64,000 nt of DNA from an uncultured Pseudomonadota bacterium (GTDB lineage Bacteria > Myxococcota_A > UBA9160 > PR03): positions 1 through 64,000 of the forward strand of contig CAADGG010000040.1 of NCBI GenBank assembly GCA_900696485.1, given 5' to 3'. Both the position numbers and the translations under genes were made by a program. The notes below the pieces were generated by a model that saw only the letters and a list, made by a program, of their open reading frames with translations, was not told the DNA's origin and made no database searches. Below are positions 8,057 through 16,150 of the stretch, one piece after another (the stretch's first letter is position 1; each line of letters starts with the position of its first letter).

Positions 8057-9832
8057 ATGAGGAGCGGAGAGCCGGTTCCGACGGTTCTCGAGGGTGTCGC
8101 GGCGGCTCCCGGAATCGCGGTGGGCCGCGCGCGGGTCCTCGTGCCCGAAACCCTGACGATCCCCGAGCGCCGGTTGACCCCCGCCGAGGTGCCGGAGGAG
8201 ATTGCACGCCTGCAGCGCGCAGCCTGCTCGGCCCGCGAGCGCGTCCAGGCGATCCACCACGCACTGGCGGGCGTGGAGCTGGCCGATGCGATCTTCCGGA
8301 CGCAGCTTCTGCTCCTCGAGGATCCCCAACTTCTGGATGGTGTCGCCCGCCGGATCCGGGACGGTGGCATCAATGCGGAGCGCGCGCTGCAGGACGAGGG
8401 CGAGCGCATGCTCGCGGTCTTCGCCGCGATGCCGGATCCCTATCTGCGCGAGCGGCGCAGCGATCTCGCCGTCGCGGTGCGCGAGCTCCAGATGTGCCTG
8501 CTCGGCCTCGAGTCGGCCCGGATCGGGCCCCTGACGGAGCCGACGGTGCTGATCGCCGTCGATCTGTCCCCCACCGAGATCGCCCAGCTCGACCGCGCGT
8601 CCGTGCTGGCGTTCGCCACCGATGCCGGGGGGCCGGCTTCGCACGCGGTGATCCTCGCCCACTCGCTCGGGCTGCCCGCCGTCGTCGGGCTGGGTCGCGC
8701 GACGGCGCTGGTTCACGAAGGAGATCTCGTCCTCGTCGACGGAGGCGCCGGCCGGCTCTGGGTGCGGCCGTCTCCGGAGGTCGTCCGGACCCACTGCCAG
8801 CGTGCCGCGCGCGAACGGCAGCGGACCAACGCCCTGCTCCGGCTGGCCGATCTGCCGGCGGAGACACGCGATGGCCGCCCGATCGTGCTGCGGGCCAATC
8901 TCGAGCGGGCCGACGAGGTCGAACGCCTGCGCGATCACGGCGCCACCGGCGTCGGTCTGTTCCGCACCGAGTTCCTGTACCTGAACCGCGACGAACCGCC
9001 GGGTGAGGAGGAGCAACTGCAGCACTACCGCGCGGTCCTTGCCGGAGTGAAGCCGCAGCCGGCCACGATCCGCACCGTCGACCTCGGCGGGGACAAGCTG
9101 CTGGTCGCCGGCCAGCGCCGGAGCGAAGCGAATCCAGCGCTGGGACTGCGCGGCGTGCGACTCGCCCGGGGTCGTTCGCCTCTCTCCACCGTCCAGCTGC
9201 GAGCGCTGCTGCGTGCGAGTCCGGCGGGCCGGCTGCGGATCCTGCTGCCGCTCGTCACCGGTGTCGAGGAGGTGGTGGCCGCCCGCACGCACCTTGCCGA
9301 TCTGCGCCGCGAACTCGAGGCCGAGGGCCACCGGGTGGCGGACGGCATCGAACTCGGCGTCGTCGTCGAGACGCCGGCCGCGGTCGCGCTGATCGATCGG
9401 CTCGCCGCCGAGACGGATTTCTTCTCGATCGGGACCAATGACCTGATCCAGTACACACTCGCCGTGGATCGCGACAACGAGGCCGTGGCCTACCTCTACG
9501 GGGCGGGGCATCCCGCCGTGCTGCGGGTCCTGCGCAGCGCCGTCGAGGGGGCCCGGGTCGCCGACCGGCCGATCGGGGTCTGCGGCGAGATGGCGGGCGA
9601 TCCGCTGTTCACGCTCGTCCTGATCGGCCTCGGCGTGGATGAGCTCTCCATGAGCGCCGGCTCGGTGGCGCGGGTCAAGCGCATCCTGCGCGCAACCGAC
9701 TGGGCGGAGGCGCGGTCCCTGCTCGCGGAACTCCTGGCGCTGCGGACCGCCGCCGAGATCGGCGATACGCTCGGCCGGGAGATGCGTCGGCGCTTTCCCG
9801 AGGAGTTTGAGTCAGCCGCACCGGTTCCGTAG
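8057..9832 (+). CDS. ptsI: Phosphoenolpyruvate-protein phosphotransferase (Enzyme I)
   Basis: A 591-residue Enzyme I, which starts the PTS relay by transferring phosphate from PEP to HPr. The phospho-His is His196 in AGGPASHAVILAHSLG. The C-terminal PEP-binding barrel has the TGVGLFRTEFLYLNRD motif, the FFSIGTNDLIQYTL motif and the catalytic Cys in PIGVCGEMAGD. The length is close to that of usual EI proteins. ATG at 8057 lies 28 bases after ptsH. Its 3' end overlaps a putative promoter for metK. Confidence 0.95.
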   Translation: MRSGEPVPTVLEGVAAAPGIAVGRARVLVPETLTIPERRLTPAEVPEEIARLQRAACSARERVQAIHHALAGVELADAIFRTQLLLLEDPQLLDGVARRIRDGGINAERALQDEGERMLAVFAAMPDPYLRERRSDLAVAVRELQMCLLGLESARIGPLTEPTVLIAVDLSPTEIAQLDRASVLAFATDAGGPASHAVILAHSLGLPAVVGLGRATALVHEGDLVLVDGGAGRLWVRPSPEVVRTHCQRAARERQRTNALLRLADLPAETRDGRPIVLRANLERADEVERLRDHGATGVGLFRTEFLYLNRDEPPGEEEQLQHYRAVLAGVKPQPATIRTVDLGGDKLLVAGQRRSEANPALGLRGVRLARGRSPLSTVQLRALLRASPAGRLRILLPLVTGVEEVVAARTHLADLRRELEAEGHRVADGIELGVVVETPAAVALIDRLAAETDFFSIGTNDLIQYTLAVDRDNEAVAYLYGAGHPAVLRVLRSAVEGARVADRPIGVCGEMAGDPLFTLVLIGLGVDELSMSAGSVARVKRILRATDWAEARSLLAELLALRTAAEIGDTLGREMRRRFPEEFESAAPVP

Positions 9833-9835
9833 ACT
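9807..9835 (+). promoter_or_regulatory. Putative metK promoter overlapping the end of ptsI
   Basis: TTGAGT at 9807-9812 and TAGACT at 9830-9835 are separated by 17 bases, and the -10 hexamer overlaps the ptsI stop codon. Each hexamer matches 4/6 of the sigma-70 consensus. A start near 9842 would give metK a leader of about 57 bases with GGAGG. The leader is too short for a known SAM riboswitch. Confidence 0.4.
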
Positions 9836-9898
9836 GCCGCGTCCCGTCTCGAGCGCTCGCGTCCGATTCGAGTCCGTTCCTTCCCGGAGGCCCGCCCC

Positions 9899-11062
9899 AT
9901 GTCCCGATCGCTGTTCACGTCCGAGTCCGTTTCGATGGGTCATCCCGACAAGATGTGCGACCAGATCTCGGACGCCGTGCTCGATGCCCTGCTCGAGCAG
10001 GATCCGCGTTCGCGGGTGGCCTGCGAGACGCTGACGAAGACCGGCTTCCTCATCCTGGCCGGCGAGATCACGACGACGGCACACGTCGAGTACGAGCACC
10101 TGGCGCGCAGTGTCGTGCGCGACATCGGATACACGGATTCGGCGCTGGGCTTCGATGCCGACACCTGTGGTGTGTTGGTCGCGCTGGGGCAGCAGTCGCG
10201 CGACATCGCGCAGGGCGTGTCGGAAGGCGAGGGCCTGCACAAGGAGCAGGGCGCCGGGGATCAGGGCATGATGTTCGGGTTCGCCTGCGACGAGACACCC
10301 GAGGCGATGCCGGCGCCGATCCGACTGGCGCACCGGATCATGGAGACCCATCGGCAGCACTTCGAGGCCGGCACGATCGAGTGGCTGCGGCCCGACGCCA
10401 AGTCGCAGGTGACCGTCGAGTATGGCGCCGACGGACACCCGGCACGGATCGATGCGGTCGTGCTCTCCACCCAACACGATCCGGACGTCGGCTACGACAA
10501 GCTGCGCAAGACGCTGATCGAGGAGGTGATCCGCAGCGCGCTGCCGGCCGCGTGGATCGACGACAAGACGGTGTTCCACGTCAATCCGACCGGTCGCTTC
10601 GTGATCGGGGGCCCGATGGGCGACGCGGGTCTCACCGGACGCAAGATCATCGTCGACACCTACGGCGGGATGGGCCGGCACGGGGGCGGTGCGTTCTCCG
10701 GCAAGGACCCGAGCAAGGTCGACCGCAGCGCGGCCTACGCTGCGCGCTGGGTCGCCAAGAATCTCGTGAAGGCGGGCCTCGCGAGCCGCTGCGAGGTGCA
10801 GCTCGCCTACGCGATCGGCGTCGCGGAGCCGGTTTCGATCCGGGTCGATACGTTCGGCACCGGCCGGCTCGACGGCGCACTCCTCGAACGGCTGGTCCGC
10901 AAGCACTTCGATCTGACGCCGAAGGGCATCGTCGACGGCCTCGGGCTGCTCCGGCCGATCTATCGGGCCACGTCGTACCACGGGCATTTCGGCCGGGAGG
11001 ACCAGGGCTTTCCGTGGGAGAAGACCGACAAGGCCGAGGCGTTGGCCCGCGACGGCCGCTAG
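9899..11062 (+). CDS. metK: S-adenosylmethionine synthase
   Basis: A 387-residue methionine adenosyltransferase, which makes SAM from methionine and ATP. Family motifs are clear: [20 protein letters not shown] at the N-terminus, [12 protein letters not shown] (the signature hexapeptide region) at residues ~119-130, and [19 protein letters not shown] near the C-terminus. The length is standard. ATG at 9899 has a GGAGG ten bases upstream. It sits between the PTS operon and a SpoIID/Sec group and may have its own promoter inside ptsI. Confidence 0.98.
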   Translation: MSRSLFTSESVSMGHPDKMCDQISDAVLDALLEQDPRSRVACETLTKTGFLILAGEITTTAHVEYEHLARSVVRDIGYTDSALGFDADTCGVLVALGQQSRDIAQGVSEGEGLHKEQGAGDQGMMFGFACDETPEAMPAPIRLAHRIMETHRQHFEAGTIEWLRPDAKSQVTVEYGADGHPARIDAVVLSTQHDPDVGYDKLRKTLIEEVIRSALPAAWIDDKTVFHVNPTGRFVIGGPMGDAGLTGRKIIVDTYGGMGRHGGGAFSGKDPSKVDRSAAYAARWVAKNLVKAGLASRCEVQLAYAIGVAEPVSIRVDTFGTGRLDGALLERLVRKHFDLTPKGIVDGLGLLRPIYRATSYHGHFGREDQGFPWEKTDKAEALARDGR

Positions 11063-11112
11063 CGCCCCGGGCCGGGTTTGCAGGCCGAGTTGCTTGCGTC
11101 ACTGGAGACGGC

Positions 11113-12327
11113 GTGCCATACCCGGTCGCCATGGCGGCAGGGGCTGTACGGGTCGAGGACCAGCACGCGGCTTCGGGGAGAACCCGGGCGGCCCTTCTCG
11201 GGGCCATCGCCTGGTTCCTGGCGGCGGGAGCGGCGCCGATCGCGGGGGTCGTCGCCCTGGCGAGCTTCGCCGCACCGTGCCGGGCCGAACCCCCGACGAT
11301 CCGGGTCCTCGTGCTCGAAAGCCGTGGCGGCACTCTGCAAGTGGAAGCGGCCGGGCGGCCCGCGAGCTGGTCGATCCGGCCGGACGGGACCGGGCTCCGA
11401 GTGGATGGCAGACGGCAGCCGCGGCTCGAACTCCCCGGGCCGGGCCCGCACCGCGTCGCCGGCCGGCGCTATCGGGGAGCGATCGAGATCGACGCGGGCC
11501 TCGGCGGGCTGCGCGTGGTGAACGAAGTGCCGCTCGAGGCGTACGTCGCCGGGACGCTGCTCGGCGAGGTGCCGGAGAGCTGGGGTGTGACGGTGTTGAG
11601 GGCCCAGGCCGTGGCGATCCGGACCTACGCGCTGCATCGCCGGCTGCGGGCCGACGCACGCGCGTGGGACGTCGAGGCGGATACGCGCGGTCAGGTCTAT
11701 CTCGGCATGGACGGCGAGAGCGACAGCGCCTGGAGCGCGGTCGATGCGACACGCGGGCAGGTGCTGACCTGGGGCGGTGAGCTGATCCTCGCCGCGTTTC
11801 ACGGCACCGCGGGCGGACGGACGGCCAGCGCCGAAGAGGTCTGGGGCCGCGCGCTTCCGTATCTCGAGAGCGTCCCCGTCGACGGCGAAGAGCGCTCGCC
11901 GGATACGTACTGGCGGGTTCCGATCGGCGCCGACGAACTCGGCCGGACGCTGGCCGCGCTGGGGCAGCCCGTCGGCCGCGTGGAGTCCGTGGCGATCGCA
12001 CGGCGCACGCCGAGCGGTCGCTGCGAGCGGCTGGAGATCCGCGGGACGGCCGGTCGCGCCGACGTCTCGGCGCTCGAGCTGCGCCGCGCACTCGGGGAAC
12101 GGCGCTTGCGCAGCACGCTGTTCGCCGTTCGCCGCACGCCGGACGGCTTCGTCTTCGTCGGCTCCGGCCGCGGGCACGGGGTCGGCATGAGTCAGTGGGG
12201 AGCGCGCGCGATGGCCGAGCGCGGAGCGCCGTATCGCGCCATCCTCCATCGCTTCTATCCCGGTGCCCGGCTCGCCTCGATCCGAGGATCGGAGACGGGG
12301 CAGGTCGCTGCAGGAGGATCCTGGTGA
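11113..12327 (+). CDS. SpoIID/LytB-domain cell-wall protein
   Basis: A protein of about 404 residues with a hydrophobic signal or anchor (AIAWFLAAGAAPIAGVVALA) and a SpoIID/LytB domain. Recognisable parts are VNEVPLEAYVAGTLLGEVPESW, then LRAQAVAIRTYAL, then ATRGQVLTWGGELILAAFH and the closing GRGHGVGMSQWGARAMA. SpoIID proteins are lytic transglycosylases or amidase enhancers acting on glycan strands lacking stem peptides. In a non-sporulating diderm it probably remodels peptidoglycan. I chose GTG 11113 because GGAGA lies just upstream; ATG 11131 is the alternative. The stop overlaps the yajC GTG. Confidence 0.85.
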   Translation: MPYPVAMAAGAVRVEDQHAASGRTRAALLGAIAWFLAAGAAPIAGVVALASFAAPCRAEPPTIRVLVLESRGGTLQVEAAGRPASWSIRPDGTGLRVDGRRQPRLELPGPGPHRVAGRRYRGAIEIDAGLGGLRVVNEVPLEAYVAGTLLGEVPESWGVTVLRAQAVAIRTYALHRRLRADARAWDVEADTRGQVYLGMDGESDSAWSAVDATRGQVLTWGGELILAAFHGTAGGRTASAEEVWGRALPYLESVPVDGEERSPDTYWRVPIGADELGRTLAALGQPVGRVESVAIARRTPSGRCERLEIRGTAGRADVSALELRRALGERRLRSTLFAVRRTPDGFVFVGSGRGHGVGMSQWGARAMAERGAPYRAILHRFYPGARLASIRGSETGQVAAGGSW

Positions 12328-12674
12328 ACGCGCTCGCTCTGACCGTGATCTTGCAGGCAGATGGGGCGGCGCCTGGCGCCCCGTCGCCGTTCGGTTTCAT
12401 GCTGCCGATGCTCCTGATCTTCGGAATCTTCTATTTCCTGATGATCCGCCCGCAGGCCAAGCGCCAGCGCGAGCACGAGGCGATGCTGAAGGCGGTCGGC
12501 CGGGGCGATCGAGTCGTCACCACCGGCGGCCTCCACGGCACGATCGTGGGAGAGTCCGAAGAGGTCTTGACGCTCGAGATCGCGATGGCCGGCAAGGAGC
12601 GGGTGCGCGTCAAGCTGGACCGGCGCGGAATCGAGCGGCTGCTCGAGAAGGCCAAGGGAGGCGTTTCGGAGTGA
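12324..12674 (+). CDS. yajC: Preprotein translocase subunit YajC
   Basis: A 116-residue single-span protein of the holo-translocon. The transmembrane helix MLPMLLIFGIFYFLMIRPQ is followed at once by the basic KRQREHEAM and by a small cytoplasmic domain with GDRVVTTGGLHGTI, all hallmarks of YajC. It binds SecDF. GTG at 12324 has a strong AGGAGG seven bases upstream and overlaps the previous stop. Its own stop overlaps the secD GTG, the standard yajC-secD-secF order. Confidence 0.95.
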   Translation: MNALALTVILQADGAAPGAPSPFGFMLPMLLIFGIFYFLMIRPQAKRQREHEAMLKAVGRGDRVVTTGGLHGTIVGESEEVLTLEIAMAGKERVRVKLDRRGIERLLEKAKGGVSE

Positions 12675-14281
12675 GCGGCCTGCACAGGCGTGTGTTCGGG
12701 ATCGTCGCAGCGATCCTGTTTTGTGGCTGGTTCGCCGCGGCCAACTTCGTGTCGCCCGAGTTGCGGCGTGATTCCGCTCTGCTGCCGGACGCCGCGATCC
12801 GGCTCGGGCTCGATCTGCAGGGAGGCATCCACTGGGTGCTCGGGCCGGATCTCGACGTGGCGATTTCGCACGAACTCGACGTCCTGCGCGGGGGCCTGCG
12901 CGATGTGCTCGCCGAGAAGCAGATCGAGCCGACGCGGCTCGCGGTGGAAGGGCAGGAACTGATCGTCGAAGCCGCCAAGCCGGAGGATCTCGCCGGCATC
13001 CGGGCGGCGTTCAGTGACACCGATGTCCTGCGCGAGACCGCCGCCGATGACAACACGCTTCGCTACGCGCTGCGCGACGAATGGGCCGCCCAGGTCCGCG
13101 AGCGTGGCATCGAGCAGATCCTCGAGGTGCTGCGCCGGCGTATCGATGACCCGATCCAGGGCGTGCAGGAGTCCGTCGTCACGCGCCAGGGCACGGACCG
13201 CGTGCTGATCCAGATCCCCGGCGGCCAACTCGACCGCGAGCAGGCGCGTGGACTGTTGCGCCAGACCGGCTTCCTCGAGTTCAAGCTGGTGCTGGACCAG
13301 GCGCCGACGGAGGAGTTGCTGCGGGCGAAGTACGAAGACGGGCTGCCTCCCGACACGCAAATCGTTTTCGAGCGCGAGAAGGGCGCGCCCGGGCAGGCGC
13401 TCGAGGAGCGCCGCGTGCTGACGGCGTACCTGGTGCCGACTTCGCCGGATCTCACCGGGGACTTCCTGACCGATGCCCGCTCGAGTCTCGACAACCGCTA
13501 CGGCTGGACGGTCAACTTCGCGTTCAACTCGGAGGGCGCCCGGCGTTTCGCGAAGCTCACCGGCGACAATGTCGGCAAGCAGCTCGCGATCCTGCTGGAC
13601 GGCCTGGTCTACAGCGCGCCGTCGCTCCAGACCCGGATCGGCGGGGGGCGCGGCTTCATCCACGGCCGCTTCACGTCCCAGGACGCCGCGGATCTCTCGG
13701 TGATCCTGCGGGCCGGCTCGCTGCCGATTCCGGTGCAGATCGAGGAGGAGCGCACGCTCGGCCCGGCGCTCGGCGCCGATTCGATCCGCCGCGGCGTGCG
13801 CGCGGCGCTGCTCGGCTTCGCGCTCGTCGTGCTGGCGACCTGCTGGTACTACAAGCTGGCGGGTGTCTACGCGAGCCTCGCGCTCCTGGCCAACGTCATC
13901 CTGTTGGTGGGGATCCTGTCGATGGCGAACGCCACACTGACGATGCCGGGCATCGCCGGCCTGGTGCTGACCGTCGGCATGGCGGTCGACGCGAACGTGA
14001 TCATCTTCGAGCGCATCCGCGAAGAACTCCGGGTCGGCAAGGCGCCCCGGGCGGCCATCCGCACCGGTTTCGCCAAGGCGCTGTGGACGATCCTCGACTC
14101 CAACATCACGACGCTGATCACCGCGATCATCCTGTTCCAGTACGGCACCGGTCCGATCAAGGGCTTCGCCGTCACGTTGTCGGTCGGCATCTTGACGAGT
14201 GTCGCGACGGCGCTGCTGATCCCTCGGCTGCTCTTCGACCTGTACCCGGGCAACCGCCCGGTCCAGGCCGTCTCGATTTGA
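12671..14281 (+). CDS. secD: Protein translocase subunit SecD
   Basis: A 536-residue RND-superfamily membrane protein that uses the proton gradient to pull proteins from SecYEG. It has an N-terminal helix, the motif LGLDLQGGIHWVLG, a large periplasmic P1 domain, and six helices at the C-terminus including the conserved GMAVDANVIIFERIREELR. The length is normal for SecD. The GTG start at 12671 overlaps the yajC stop. secF follows after ten bases. Confidence 0.97.
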   Translation: MSGLHRRVFGIVAAILFCGWFAAANFVSPELRRDSALLPDAAIRLGLDLQGGIHWVLGPDLDVAISHELDVLRGGLRDVLAEKQIEPTRLAVEGQELIVEAAKPEDLAGIRAAFSDTDVLRETAADDNTLRYALRDEWAAQVRERGIEQILEVLRRRIDDPIQGVQESVVTRQGTDRVLIQIPGGQLDREQARGLLRQTGFLEFKLVLDQAPTEELLRAKYEDGLPPDTQIVFEREKGAPGQALEERRVLTAYLVPTSPDLTGDFLTDARSSLDNRYGWTVNFAFNSEGARRFAKLTGDNVGKQLAILLDGLVYSAPSLQTRIGGGRGFIHGRFTSQDAADLSVILRAGSLPIPVQIEEERTLGPALGADSIRRGVRAALLGFALVVLATCWYYKLAGVYASLALLANVILLVGILSMANATLTMPGIAGLVLTVGMAVDANVIIFERIREELRVGKAPRAAIRTGFAKALWTILDSNITTLITAIILFQYGTGPIKGFAVTLSVGILTSVATALLIPRLLFDLYPGNRPVQAVSI

Positions 14282-14291
14282 GGAGACTCCG

Positions 14292-15290
14292 GTGATCGAG
14301 CTGATCCCGCACGGGACGAACTACGACTTCATCGGCAAGTGGCGCTGGGCGGTGCTCGGTTCGCTCGCGGTGATCGCCCTTGGACTCGCTGCGATCCCGG
14401 TTCTCGGGCTGCGCTGGGGCATCGACTTCGCCGGCGGCGCCGAGGTGCAGGTGCGCTTCGAAGACGGCGTCGAAGCGAGCGTGAACGGGGTTCGCGCCGC
14501 GGTTCGCGATCTCGGCCTCGGCGAGCCGACCGTGGTGCGCTCCGAGGTCGGCGGCCAGGATCAATATCTGATCCGCTACCTCGGAACGCGCGAACAGGCC
14601 GAGGGCGAGACCCAGAACCAGGCGGCGGATCGGATCCAGGCCGCACTCGTCGAGAAGGTCGGTGCGGTGACCGTGGACCGCGTCGAGTTCGTCGGACCGA
14701 AGGTCGGCGCCGAGCTGCGCAGTGCCGGCACCAAGGCGATGGCGATCGCCTGGTTGATGATCCTCGCCTACATCGGATTCCGGTTCTCGACGCGCTTCGC
14801 GCCGGGCGCCGTCGTGGCGCTGATCCACGATGTCGTCGTGACGTCGGCGATCTGGATCCTGCTGGGGCAGCCCTTCGATCTGCAAGTCCTCGCGGGCCTG
14901 CTGGCGATCGTCGGCTACAGCATCAACGACACGATCATCATCTACGACCGGATCCGCGAGACGATGGCGTTGCGCACCAGCTACGATCTGGAGGATGTCA
15001 TCAACCGCAGCGTCAACGCGACGCTGTCGCGGACGATCCTGACCGGTGGCCTCACGCTGGTCGCGGTGCTCGCGCTGCTGCTGGCGGGCGGTCCGGCGAT
15101 CTTCCCGTTCAGCGCGACGATGGCGATCGGTATCGTCGTCGGGACCTACTCCTCGATCTACATCGCCGCGCCGATCATGCTGATCCTCGAACGGCGCTTC
15201 GGCGAGACGGCCGGCACGGCCGGCAAGAGTGCCGCCAAGGGCGCCGGCAAGAAGCGGGGCGGCAAGCGCCCGAAAGCCGCGCGGGCCTGA
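14292..15290 (+). CDS. secF: Protein translocase subunit SecF
   Basis: A 332-residue partner of SecD. It has the SecF N-terminal IPHGTNYDFIGKWRW, the DFAGGAEVQVRF motif and the conserved YSINDTIIIYDRIRE within the membrane domain. A Lys/Ala-rich C-terminal tail (KSAAKGAGKKRGGKRPKAAR) follows the last helix. GTG at 14292 follows AGGAG at 14281-14285. It is the last gene of the metK-sec group; the next genes lie on the other strand. Confidence 0.97.
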   Translation: MIELIPHGTNYDFIGKWRWAVLGSLAVIALGLAAIPVLGLRWGIDFAGGAEVQVRFEDGVEASVNGVRAAVRDLGLGEPTVVRSEVGGQDQYLIRYLGTREQAEGETQNQAADRIQAALVEKVGAVTVDRVEFVGPKVGAELRSAGTKAMAIAWLMILAYIGFRFSTRFAPGAVVALIHDVVVTSAIWILLGQPFDLQVLAGLLAIVGYSINDTIIIYDRIRETMALRTSYDLEDVINRSVNATLSRTILTGGLTLVAVLALLLAGGPAIFPFSATMAIGIVVGTYSSIYIAAPIMLILERRFGETAGTAGKSAAKGAGKKRGGKRPKAARA

Positions 15291-15311
15291 TTCGCCGCCC
15301 CGGCGCCCGGC

Positions 15312-15334
15312 GCCCGCGCCGCGCAGACGCGGGC
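15312..15334. terminator. Weak candidate hairpin between convergent genes
   Basis: GCCCGCG at 15312-15318 pairs with CGCGGGC at 15328-15334 around a nine-base loop, in the 119-bp gap between secF and the convergent bactofilin gene. There is no T-tract, so intrinsic termination is uncertain, and GC-rich sequence makes chance hairpins common. Confidence 0.25.
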
Positions 15335-15409
15335 TCGATGGGCTGCGGGGCCAGCCGAGGGAAGCCGGCGGGTCGACGGCGCCCGCGCGGGATCTACCCC
15401 CGGATGGGG

Positions 15410-16117
15410 TCAGGGCATCGCCTTCTTTTCGCCGCCGATCGGAGCGACCGAGGCGCCGCCGCCGGTCGTCTGCCCGCCCGGCGATCCGCCGCCGTGCGCG
15501 CCGCCCGGAGCGCTGCTCGGCTGTGCGGCGCCCTTCTTCACGCCCATCTCGATCGAGCCGTTCACGACGGCTCCTTCTGCGACGACGAGCCGCGGCGCGC
15601 TGACATCGCCGTTCACCAGGCCGGTCGCCTGGATCTCGATCCGTTCGGCGGCCGACACGTTGCCGGTGACCTTGCCGACCACCACGACGGTCTTCGCGTG
15701 GACTTCGGCGTTCACGCTGCCGTTGGCGCCGATCGTCAGCAGGTTGTTCGGGAGATCGACTCTCCCCTCGACGTGGCCCTCGATCGTGAGGTCCTCGTTC
15801 CCGCTGAGATCGCCCTTCAGCGAAATCGACTTGCCGATATTTGCCATGGTCCCCCCTGCGACCGCAGTCGCTTGCAACGGCTTGGCCTGCGTCGGCGGGC
15901 TGCTCATCGGTCGGCTCCCTTCGACGGCGGCCGGGCTGGCCGCAGAATCCCCGGAATCACGAGACGGCGGAGGAGTCGGCGGCCGCGGCGCGGCCTTCGG
16001 CGCATCCCGCTGCGGTGTGGCCGGAGACCCACCCTGCGGCGGCGCCGCCGGCGGCGCCGCAGGGCTGGAGGCGCGGTCCTTCGTGCCTCGGTCTTTGCCT
16101 CGGTCGAACAGACCCAC
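15410..16117 (-). CDS. Bactofilin-family polymer-forming protein
   Basis: A 235-residue protein whose centre (about residues 90-190) is a bactofilin domain: right-handed beta-helix repeats such as IGKSISLKGDLSGNEDLTIEG, HVEGRVDLPNNLLTIG and VVVVGKVTGNVSAAERIEI. It is flanked by long Pro/Ala/Gly-rich tails. Bactofilins form nucleotide-free filaments that scaffold cell-wall enzymes, stalks or chromosome segregation machinery. GTG at 16117 follows a GGGGGAG about eleven bases upstream. It lies 33 bases downstream of the TolC-family gene on the same strand and may be cotranscribed with it. Confidence 0.9.
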   Translation of the reverse strand: MGLFDRGKDRGTKDRASSPAAPPAAPPQGGSPATPQRDAPKAAPRPPTPPPSRDSGDSAASPAAVEGSRPMSSPPTQAKPLQATAVAGGTMANIGKSISLKGDLSGNEDLTIEGHVEGRVDLPNNLLTIGANGSVNAEVHAKTVVVVGKVTGNVSAAERIEIQATGLVNGDVSAPRLVVAEGAVVNGSIEMGVKKGAAQPSSAPGGAHGGGSPGGQTTGGGASVAPIGGEKKAMP

Positions 16118-16150
16118 GGCTCGATGCTCCCCCTTTCGAGCGCGCGCATG

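Noticed and set aside
9833..9898. Possible SAM riboswitch before metK
   Set aside because: The 66-bp gap is too short for known SAM riboswitch classes and shows no matching pattern.
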